29,114 bases of DNA, taken from NCBI GenBank assembly GCA_900128585.1, contig LT642240.1, forward strand, positions 1 to 29,114. The letters run 5' to 3'. This stretch comes from Stramenopiles sp. TOSAG23-3 (Eukaryota; Sar). This document shows, piece after piece, positions 1 to 8,900 of the stretch (position 1 is its first letter; each line of letters starts with the position of its first letter). The translations under genes were made by a program, and so were the position numbers. A model generated the notes under the pieces. It had not been told where the DNA came from. It saw nothing but the letters and a program-made list of their open reading frames with translations, and ran no database searches.

Positions 1-122
1 ACGTGTATATATGATGTATACGTGTAGACGTAGAAAGATAACAGATTAATCAAGACAACTACATCGACAACGAACAAGAACAACAACAAGAACGTAGTAA
101 AATTACCAAAACAAAACATAGT

Positions 123-1154
123 ATGAGTGATTCAAACCAAGTAACTAGTACACAAAATAACAACAACGGTATACCAACATGCAATGATGACGTCAAAGAA
201 GTACATGTAGATGGTTTAGTAGTATTGCAAATTATACAACAATGTGAAAGTACATTACCAGCATTAAGTAAAGGTTGTTTATTAGGTTTAGGGGAAAATA
301 ATATAGTAGAAGTGACACATAGTTTTGGTACACCAATATATGCAACTGCAGAGGAAGAGCAACAAGCACGTGATAGTGGTGAATTGTATGGGGAACGATA
401 TGAACAAGAAATGATGAAATTATTAAAAGACGTCAATGTGGATAATAATTGTGTTGGTTGGTACAAAGCATGTGAATTAGGTTCGTTTATTGATAGTAAA
501 TTGATTAAATCCATGCTATCGTATCAAAATGAATTGCCATTAAGTGTGTTGTTTGTGTACGACCCATACCGTACAAAAGCAGGGCACTTATCATTAAAAG
601 CATATCGTTTAAAAAAACAATTTGTACAGGATTATAACAATAAGAAATTTACATTTGGTACTTTTAATACCAAAGGGGAAAGTGAAATATTTATTGAAAT
701 ACCAATTATTGTGAAAAATGCAAATGCCATCAAAGCCTTTTTATGGGATTTAAAAGATGCACAAGGAAATGAACTTGATACGGATTTTGATCGTTTTGAT
801 TTAAGTACGAATCCATTTTTAGAACGTAATTTAGAATTTTTAATCAAATCTGTTGATGATTTTGGACGGGAACAACGTTATATTGATGAAAGGCAAATCA
901 AAGTACAACGAGCATTAGCTGCATTTAGTCGTAGTAAAATTAAACGTGCAAAAGAGAATGAGGCAAGGCTAGCGGCTGGGCAACCATTGATACCAGTGGA
1001 AGATCCAGAATTTCGATGGCCAAATAAACCAAATCGTTTAGGATCCATGTTAGCTGCAACGCAAATCAATGAATATTGTAATCAAATCAATCGTTTCAAT
1101 GGACAAGGTTTTAGTAAATTGTTTTTAGCAGGTAGTTTACGCAAGGAAGAGTAA
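123..1154 (+). CDS. eIF3h: Eukaryotic translation initiation factor 3 subunit h (MPN-domain protein)
   Basis: This 343-residue protein looks like subunit h of eIF3, the cytoplasmic complex that recruits the 40S ribosome and mRNA during initiation. An MPN domain starts near residue 28 (VHVDGLVVLQIIQQCE) and contains the family-like stretch GCLLGLGENNIVEVTHSFGTP. The JAMM metal-binding pattern (HxH...SxxD) is not visible, as expected for the non-catalytic MPN subunits of eIF3. The C-terminal end, with QINEYCNQINRFNGQGFSKLF and a short charged tail, matches the conserved eIF3h C terminus, so the gene appears complete at near the family's usual length. The first ATG has A at -3 and G at +4. The coding sequence is intronless. 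I am confident of the family and make no claim on lineage. eIF3f is less likely because of the C-terminal motif. Confidence 0.9.
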   Translation: MSDSNQVTSTQNNNNGIPTCNDDVKEVHVDGLVVLQIIQQCESTLPALSKGCLLGLGENNIVEVTHSFGTPIYATAEEEQQARDSGELYGERYEQEMMKLLKDVNVDNNCVGWYKACELGSFIDSKLIKSMLSYQNELPLSVLFVYDPYRTKAGHLSLKAYRLKKQFVQDYNNKKFTFGTFNTKGESEIFIEIPIIVKNANAIKAFLWDLKDAQGNELDTDFDRFDLSTNPFLERNLEFLIKSVDDFGREQRYIDERQIKVQRALAAFSRSKIKRAKENEARLAAGQPLIPVEDPEFRWPNKPNRLGSMLAATQINEYCNQINRFNGQGFSKLFLAGSLRKEE

Positions 1155-1445
1155 ATATCATGTACATTTTAATGATTTTGATGAGATTTATTTCATTTAT
1201 GGATTTATAATTTATATATAGGTGAACAAAAGGAAAGAGAAGAGTGTACCACACGTGTGAAAAGAAAAAAGAAAAGAGAGAGAGAGTTGTATTAAGAAGA
1301 GTAGCATGTTGTTGTATGGAAAAATGAAAGATTTTAAAATGTTATAAATTATATCATAAAATCATAAATGTCACACCCACCGCTGAAATAAAATCACTAC
1401 GAGAGTTGGATAAAATTTCTCATCAAGATGCATATGTATACTGAA
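1155..1445. other. 3' flank of eIF3h
   Basis: This is AT-rich non-coding sequence after the eIF3h stop. It includes a purine-rich GAGAGAGA run near 1277 and an AATAAA-type polyadenylation candidate near 1388. I see no gene. Confidence 0.5.
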
Positions 1446-1676
1446 CTAATTCATCAATCCATAACAACTTAACACCTTCCTGCAGCTTGTTATATTAGAG
1501 CGCAGTTGTTTTAAAGACTCTAAGCTGGTACTCTTGTGATCTTGTAAAAATGGGTATTGGTGCTTCATCGCGTCGTCTCTTAAAGTCAAACCACCACGCG
1601 CGCGTGTTGTTGAGTTTGTTGAGAGTGTTTGCATCACTTTAAACTTCTTATCTTCAATTTTTTCATTCAATTTCAT
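1446..1676 (-). CDS. Possible small protein, unrecognised (76 residues)
   Basis: From the ATG at 1676 the minus strand encodes 76 residues ending LSCYGLMN. The frame also stays open upstream, but only through AT-rich sequence of low-complexity hydrophobic composition, so this internal ATG is preferred. The segment differs from its surroundings. It is less AT-rich (a CGCGCG run lies near 1598) and it encodes a mixed charged and polar peptide with Cys residues near the end (ITSCRKVLSC). I recognise no family. It could be a small gene, the last exon of a spliced gene, or chance. No promoter or splice signal is convincing. Confidence 0.25.
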   Translation of the reverse strand: MKLNEKIEDKKFKVMQTLSTNSTTRARGGLTLRDDAMKHQYPFLQDHKSTSLESLKQLRSNITSCRKVLSCYGLMN

Positions 1677-1954
1677 GTCATTTTTTAGTTGTAAATTTGA
1701 ATAATAAAAACTAAAAAAGACAACAATTGCATTATAACAAACAGAAAAAAAAATATATAAACCATAAAAAAAAAAGTTGTGTATACATTGTAACATTTAC
1801 ATGTATAAATAATATATATATATATATATATCGTATACAAATAAAATTCTTCAAAAAATAGTTTATTGATATATATATATATATACATCATTTAAATATC
1901 GTTAATTATATATATTGAATAAATAATTTTAATTTTATAATATATAAAATCAAC
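1677..1954. other. AT-rich intergenic with (AT)n microsatellites
   Basis: This stretch lies between the small minus-strand frame and the E2-variant gene. It has (AT)n runs near 1810-1832 and 1869-1886 and homopolymer A/T tracts. It probably holds the 5' leader and promoter of the gene starting at 1955, but I can name no specific element. Confidence 0.5.
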
Positions 1955-3194
1955 ATGGCATCATATTTTTGGAAAAGTATGATTAAAAAAGAAAATAGTG
2001 ATGATGATGGTAATACAACACAACGAAATAATAGTAATAATAAAATGAATAAATTAAGTTTTCGTAGAAATCGTAAAAATCGTAATAGTAGCAACGATAG
2101 TAATAATAATAACAATGATAATAATAATACATCAGAAACATTAGAGGAACGTAAGAAAAAAACAGAAATACATCGTAAGAAACGTGAACATACATTAAAA
2201 AATTATCAAATTATGATCGAATATAAACATTTGAAACAACATGTGCCGCCTGGTATTTACATCTTACCATCTTTTCATAACATGCGTACATGGTGTGGTG
2301 TTATCTTTTTAAGAGCTGGTGTATGGAAATCTGGTATCTTTCGTTTTACAATTGACATGCCTGATACATATCCAGGTAATAATTCCTGTCCGAAAATAAC
2401 ATTTTTAAATCAAGTCTTTCATCCAATGGTTGATTATGATACAGGTGAAATTGATTTATCATTGCGTTTCCCAAATTGGATTGGTGGGAAACATTATATA
2501 GTAAGTTAATTGTTCATTTTATACCGTATATATATATATATACACATATATACTGCCATTGCTACTCATTATTCGAACCATGAGTGCTGCCTGCACAAAT
2601 GCATAATTTAATCAAAAACATTATTGTCTTGACAATTGGTTCTTATACATATATATATATATACAAAACACATTTACATTTACTGTTCAGAGTTAAAATT
2701 CAGAAAGCTGCGACTCTTCTATCATAGCATTCGAATACACCATCTTCACAACATATTCATCCACTAACATATGTATATAATTTCTCGTTTTCGTACAGTT
2801 ATTTTGTTTGAAATATTTAAAACAATTGTTTTATTTACGGCCTGGTATACAAATGAACGATGCAAAATACTTGAAATTAAATGATGATGGGAAATGTATT
2901 TACCAATGCATTAATGAAGGGAAAGTTAAAAATGAAGAGGCAACACGATTATGGTTAACAGATAAAAAACATTTCACAGAATTATCTTCTGAATGTGCAC
3001 AAATGTCATTGTTGCCTGAGATATTATATGCAAAACGAAATGATAGCAGTTTACAATTTACCATATGGGATAATAACCATCATGAAAATGTGAAAGAACG
3101 TGTATTAGCAACGGGTTCATCGCATGGTTTTATGCATTCACAAAGTCCATTAAAGAAAAAAAGAGAATTATTATTGAAGAAGACGACCGTATAA
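1955..3194 (+). CDS. Ubiquitin E2-variant protein, AKTIP/FTS-like (two exons)
   Basis: The exons are 1955-2500 and 2799-3194. Joined in phase 0 they give 313 residues. After an Asn/Lys-rich low-complexity N terminus (about residues 10-75) comes a UBC fold: LKQHVPPGIYILPS, then WCGVIFLRAGVWKSGIFRFT, then the MPDTYPGNNSCPKITFLNQV and FHPMVDYDTGEIDLSLRF strands. The position of the catalytic Cys after the HP motif carries no Cys, which marks a non-catalytic E2 variant. This arrangement, with the continuing helix FCLKYLKQLFYLRPG in exon 2, resembles AKTIP/FTS. In animals and fungi that protein forms the FTS-Hook-FHIP adaptor linking vesicles to dynein. A similar role here is inference. Without splicing the frame stops two codons into the intron and loses the last conserved helix. 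The tail is basic (SPLKKKRELLLKK). Confidence 0.75.
2501..2798 (+). other. Spliceosomal intron, 298 nt, phase 0
   Basis: The donor GTAAGTTAAT follows codon ATA at 2498-2500. The acceptor is a pyrimidine-rich stretch ending TTCGTACAG at 2798. Exon 2 resumes in frame with a UBC-like helix. The donor itself creates an in-frame stop (GTA AGT TAA), so retention truncates the protein. Confidence 0.8.
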
Positions 3195-3510
3195 CAAGAC
3201 GACATTTATCAACATGTTAAAAACATTTTTTACATCACGCGCCGTGTCTGACCAATGTGGGCGAATGTCGTAAAAAGGAACTGTGTGTGTGTGTGTGGAG
3301 AGGGTGGTTGATTATACCATGATTTATAATATAAAAATATTTATCGACAGTACGAAGCATTTTTCAATGTATGTAATCACTCTTCTTCTGACTTTTGGTT
3401 ACAATCCCGTTTGAATTACCATTTTACATTACCTCTTCATATACTCGTTATAGAAACAACAAAAATTGATATATTAATTAGATAAAAAACAAAACATACC
3501 GGGAGAAAAA
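3195..3510. other. Intergenic between E2 variant and dehydrogenase genes
   Basis: This holds the 3' flank of the E2-variant gene, including a (GT)n run near 3282-3294, and the 5' leader of the next gene. No open frame or RNA gene was seen. Confidence 0.5.
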
Positions 3511-4914
3511 ATGGCACCACTACTACAACTATTAACAACAACAACAATAAATATAATTTTCTCCATCGTCATCATTATCATTTCTATCATATTTACAATA
3601 TATATATTCACTCGTCCTCATCATCATGATAAAAATTATACATCAAATAATAATAATAAATACAATTTCAACAATGATCATGAAGAAGAAAGTGATGATG
3701 ATGCATTGCCAGCATATATTATTGATGATGACGACGATGATGACGATACCAATAATATTAAAACAACTATATTGATCACAGGTGGAACTGGGGTATTAGG
3801 CTGGAGAATTGCTGCTATGTGTAAAGAACGGTTTCCGTCTGATTCCACTGAAATTACTATTTTTGATATAAATGTACCAAAACCACACCGAAAATTAAAA
3901 CATGTAACATATATTCAAGGTGATATTACATCTGAAATTGATACCATTTGTGCATTTGCTACTACATTCACGCATCCTAAACCATGCAAAAATATTGTGT
4001 TCCATGTTGCTGGTTTGCTACCAGCTGTATCAACGACATCCGAGAAATTGCATCAAGTAAATACAATAGGTTCAAAGCAAATTGTTGAATTATGTAAAAA
4101 TTATTGTATTGATCTCTTATTAGCAACTTCTAGTGCATCTGTTGTATTACCAAATGATAATTTATATGTCGATGGTTTAAATGGCCAAGTGTTACCATAT
4201 CCATCAGATGATAATTATGTCGATACTTATGCAAGATCAAAAGCAAAAGGTGAACAATATGTGTTAAATGCAAATGGTGCTAACCATCAAACCGGTGATG
4301 ATGATGTTTTGAATACGAAATTAGCAACTGTATCTTTACGACCATCTATAATTTATGGTGCAGATGATTCTAAATTTGGTGAACGTTTATTACGTAATGA
4401 AATCAATTATATATTTGATAAAGGAAATAATATTATTGATTTTGGTTGGGCGGATAATATAGCCCTTGGACATGTACAATGTTGTGAACATATATTAAAT
4501 TATTCAACAAATAATAAATATTATAATAATCATGCAGCGGGAAAAGCATTTCATTTAGGGCAAGGTATTGGTTTAACTACTTTTGAATTTTACAATTTAA
4601 AGGAATGGAAAAATGGTAAACCATCCTCTATCCCAATCTCTTTAATGAAATTAATAGCTAAATTTAATTATTATTGTTATCAATTTATTGGCATTGCACC
4701 GATTGATCCATTTTTACGCCCAGATTCCTTTAATTTTATGGCAGGACGACATTGGTGGTTTAAATGTGAAAATGCAAAAAATATGTTTGGTTATAATCCA
4801 ATATCTGTTGAAGATAGTATTTTAATTATGCAAAATAAACAAATGAAAGAATGGAATATTAGAGGAAAAGTGAGTCAAGAAGAATTGCATTTATATGTTT
4901 CTACAAATATTTAA
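3511..4914 (+). CDS. Membrane-anchored NAD(P)-dependent 3-beta-HSD/sterol dehydrogenase-like protein
   Basis: This 467-residue extended short-chain dehydrogenase has an N-terminal membrane segment (about 13-34) and then an Asn/Asp-rich linker with a run of eight Asp at 72-79. The Rossmann glycine motif GGTGVLG lies at 91-97, preceded by the strand TTILIT. FDINVPKP follows, at the place where the second strand normally selects the cofactor. The catalytic set is visible: TSSAS at 206-210 and YARSK with Tyr240 and Lys244. The C-terminal part (RPDSFNFMAGRHWWFKCENAK, then GYNP) resembles the 3-beta-hydroxysteroid dehydrogenase/isomerase family, including Erg26/NSDHL sterol C4-decarboxylases. A role at the ER in sterol metabolism is therefore plausible, but the substrate cannot be read from sequence. 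The ATG context (AAAATGG) is strong. AATAAA overlaps the stop codon. Confidence 0.75.
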   Translation: MAPLLQLLTTTTINIIFSIVIIIISIIFTIYIFTRPHHHDKNYTSNNNNKYNFNNDHEEESDDDALPAYIIDDDDDDDDTNNIKTTILITGGTGVLGWRIAAMCKERFPSDSTEITIFDINVPKPHRKLKHVTYIQGDITSEIDTICAFATTFTHPKPCKNIVFHVAGLLPAVSTTSEKLHQVNTIGSKQIVELCKNYCIDLLLATSSASVVLPNDNLYVDGLNGQVLPYPSDDNYVDTYARSKAKGEQYVLNANGANHQTGDDDVLNTKLATVSLRPSIIYGADDSKFGERLLRNEINYIFDKGNNIIDFGWADNIALGHVQCCEHILNYSTNNKYYNNHAAGKAFHLGQGIGLTTFEFYNLKEWKNGKPSSIPISLMKLIAKFNYYCYQFIGIAPIDPFLRPDSFNFMAGRHWWFKCENAKNMFGYNPISVEDSILIMQNKQMKEWNIRGKVSQEELHLYVSTNI

Positions 4915-5923
4915 TAAACAGAGAATAATAAAGAAGGGGAATTTGCACATACATATGTGCGTGTGCGTTATATATTATCGAAAGAAACAACACTTGTTTT
5001 TTGTAGTAGTTTTATATGTACATCATATACGTTTTTCGATTGATGGCCCTGGAAAATGTGTAAAATGTAAAAGTTGTGTGTGCGTTTAACAATCTTTTTG
5101 TAGTTATAAGTGTAAAGTGTGGTACAAATCGCTTGTGTCTGTAATCTTGTAAAAAATAAAGTATTGTGCTATTATTAAATAAAAGAAACTTCTCAAGACT
5201 CAAGACAAAAACACATGAACTTATAACTTTTGTTTTTCTAGTGCTGTGACAATGTGAATATATTATTGAGAAATGAAAGGGGGGCTTTGTGCTTGTGATT
5301 TTTAACTTAGCCTTTTAACACGACACAGCATTAAATATCATAAACAGCCTTTAATTACTATTATATCAGCAAAAAAACCTTCTTTCTTTCTTGCACCTTT
5401 CTATTACACAGCATGAAAGACATTATATCTTGCACATAGGGGTACATTTATTTTAAAACACTATCCATATACAATATACAATCATACAATCCTTCCTGTT
5501 TATACAAGTAAATATGATGAATATAATTTTACAGGTAAAATTACACAGCCTTTTTTACCCCCCCCCCCTGTTCGTACCGTATTTCCAGCGCAGAACAACA
5601 AACAACGACAGTCTTCATTTGCAAATCTACATGTCGTAAAAAAAAGGAGGAGAAAAATTATAATAATATAATAATAATGACAGGCATCTATATTAATATG
5701 TTATATAATTTATATACAACAGTGCAATAACATATATCTGTATACATATACAAATACCTGAAACAACTTAATAATAATCAAAATATTTTGTAGACTTACA
5801 AACTTATACAGTATTGTATTAGAGAATAAAATCTAATATATATCTGTATAGTTTGTTTTTCCATATATATTATCTTTTAAAAAAAGATAATTATAATACG
5901 TCGATAAATAAATAAACAAAAGT
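4915..5923. other. Intergenic, about 1 kb, no gene seen
   Basis: This sequence separates the dehydrogenase gene from the secreted-protein gene. It holds AATAAA candidates near 4911 and 5155, an 11-base C tract at 5558-5568, (AT)-rich stretches and ATA/AAT triplet runs near 5660-5690. The open frames at 4895-5089 (+) and 5012-5203 (-) have no coding character. It presumably contains the promoter of the gene starting at 5924. Confidence 0.5.
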
Positions 5924-8900
5924 ATGGTTTTTCTACGTAATTATTTTCTTTCGCTGCCAATATTTTTGTTAATTATTTTTGTTTTAGAGTCCAATGCCGC
6001 TCCTGTTCAACGACCTGCTGCATCTATGAAGCCGCAGGCTGTAGAAGCACAGCTTAAGCTGGTTGAAGATTCAGCAGTTGCTAAAGAAGGCGTTAAAGTT
6101 CCAAAATCTTTACCATGGTGTGAGTTACGAACAGTTGTACCGAAAGATTTAAGATGGTTAATACCAGCAGAACGTTTAGTGGCAGATGTCGAAATAGAAG
6201 GAACGGAAGGTGTATCCAATATTGATCTTATAAGTAAAGACGGTGTGGCGCTTAGCAATATAGAAACTGGTAGAAGCGCATTTATTAAATGGGAAAAGGC
6301 TAGTCAAATATTGAAACGCCCAAAAAATGTTCCTGACCCAAATAAAGCACATCCAACATATGAGTTTGACGAAAGGGACGCTAGTGTAGATAGTGACTCA
6401 CAGTTAGAAGCAATAGTAAAAACAAAATTTGATAAACGGTGTGGAGGAACAATGGAAGAATTGAAAAGCTGCAGCAAAGATGACAACTGCGATTGCGATG
6501 AGACGAAAATATGGTTGCGTGTTCATTATCCAGAAGATTCGCCAGAGCAGAAAGATGAAGCTAACGGAATTATTGGTATGCAATGTTTAGTCGCTGCTGA
6601 AGAAGCTGATTCTTCAAAGTATACCGAGTTAAAAATTGAACCATGTTCTCGAAAGACAACATGGGTTGCTAGAAAATCCTTAGAATGGGGAGGACGATTG
6701 TTTGCAGGTGAATTTCAACCACGCGACAAATCATCGTGGCAATTAGTTTCCCTTGGAGAGAGTAGAAATGCAGAATCAGCTGCAAATGCCCTTGGCTCGG
6801 CGAAAGAAATTCCAGCACGTTGTTTAAGACGTAATTTTTGTCATCGGGGGAAAAGTCCAGCGGATGCAATACGCTCACGTCGCCAAGCATCTTGTGGTTT
6901 ATCCGATAAAGGAAAAGCTACAATTGGAACTGATAAGGAAGTAAAAGAGAAAGACTGTGAAAAAACAATAGAAGCTGGGTGGTTTAGTACTTTATCAAAA
7001 TCTGATTTAATAGAAGCATGTAACTTATACCCATCCTCATTACAAGATACAAATATTCAAGAAAATAAAAAAGGTATGTGCACATATTCATATGAACCAC
7101 GTCATGATCCAAAATTGATCGAAAACATGAATTCTCAAAATTACTGTGAGCATTGCGGAACATTGCATTGGGATATTAAAACAAATGGTGTTATATGCGA
7201 GGATAAATGTTTAAATTGTTTAGACGTTTCCCAAGTTGGTGGGACACCAGGTTGGTTTCGAAAGGCGGGTACTGATGCAATTACACATTGTAGAGGTGGT
7301 GCGTGGAAAAAAATGCCTCGTATTGAAGTGATCGACTCTGATGAATATATAGAAAAATATGGAGAAGCGATTTTGCCAGATCGTTTCGAGACACAACAAG
7401 CGGATGAGGATATTATCAAAGACATTGCGCTGCAAGCAATGACTCGAAAAACTATGTATGAGCGAATTACTCAATTATTAGGATTGTTAGACACGACTAT
7501 TGAAAAAGCAAAAGAAAACGGAGACGAGGAAAATACGGTAGAAATCATGGAAGCCACAATAAAAATTATTGATAGTCAAATTGAATTTGATCGACTTAAA
7601 TTAGAGGATTATGAATCAAGGAAAGCGTTGAAAAGATGGGGAGATGAACGTAGGCGTTTGCAAGAACATTTCGTGGATGCTAAAAAACCATGTCAACACG
7701 AATGGTGCCCAGCAGCATGCGCTAATGTCATCAGTCACGATGCAACAGATGACGAAACTTTAAGGGAAGATACTTGGGTAGAACGTTTAAAAACATTTAT
7801 AGATTTTGATGGTGGTAAAAAAGACACAGATGACACAGATGGTGTTAGTGCTGACAACGAGTACGATGATCAAAAACTTGGAGAGATCGTCAAAGCATCT
7901 GCTGCAATTGCTGCCCATTCAGCTACTGAATCGCATAAATTATTAGATACAACAATTGAAAAATTAACAAGATTCGTGGAAAATGAGGAAGAAGTCAAGA
8001 AAACGTGGTGGGGTAAAAAAGGTAACGGGTTGAGTAAATTAGTGAAAAATTTTGTGAAAACGTTAAAGCAAAATTACGAATCACGTGAATCGGAGGATAC
8101 TATTTCCTATAGTACGCTATGGACTTACTCTATGTGTGAAAGAGCTAATTGTTATTCAGGTGCTGGTGATGAAACTGCACCAAAGAAAAAAGATATATCG
8201 CATTTACTAGATTTAAAAGGGAATGAAGCGGTTAGTGCATCCATAACTGAATATATTAAAAGTGATCGTTTGACATCTCTAGGATTTGATGCATTGAAAA
8301 CAATTTGTAATCTTAGAATTGTCGACCGTGGCACGCCATGGTATGAACGAAAAAACCTCCCAATCCAAGCTGCGCAATCTTTTTTAGATGTTGGAAAAGA
8401 CATAGTTGAAGGTGATTTGAAATTATGGAAAGCAGTTGAAAGCTTGGAGGAATTACCACATGGTTCTGATATATTGAAAACGGAATGTATGAAAATCAAA
8501 AAGCCACACATACAAAAGGAATGCATGGCGTTGACAAAAGCATATATCTGCCGAATTAACAACCAAATAGTAGATTTCATACCAAAGAAAGCATGTAAAG
8601 GTGGTAGATTTTGTGTAATGGCTCAAAGTATGGTAATTCCTTGCTTGTACAATGACTGCATGAACCCGTTGGAGAAAACGGCTTTACCAACTCTTTGCAT
8701 GGAAGAGTTAAATCAATTTGCAAATAGAGGATTTGCATGTGGGTACCAATCTAGTGGTGGGTCAGAATGCGATTGTAATAAAATGAGAGCTATACAAGCA
8801 TCTGGTGCTAGAAAATTTTTAATGACGATGAAAAGTATTTTAAAAACAAATAAATTAAAAGCTCTTGGTGGAATTGCATTAGGAGTTGGTGGCTTTATTT

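Noticed and set aside
2560-2600. GGTTCGAAT on the minus strand inside the first intron, resembling a tRNA T-loop
   Set aside because: The flanks form only a 5-bp hairpin with a 10-base loop. No acceptor stem, D-arm or anticodon arm can be built around it.
4895-5089. Plus-strand 64-codon frame after the dehydrogenase
   Set aside because: It overlaps the dehydrogenase stop and runs through its 3' flank, and the composition is not coding-like.
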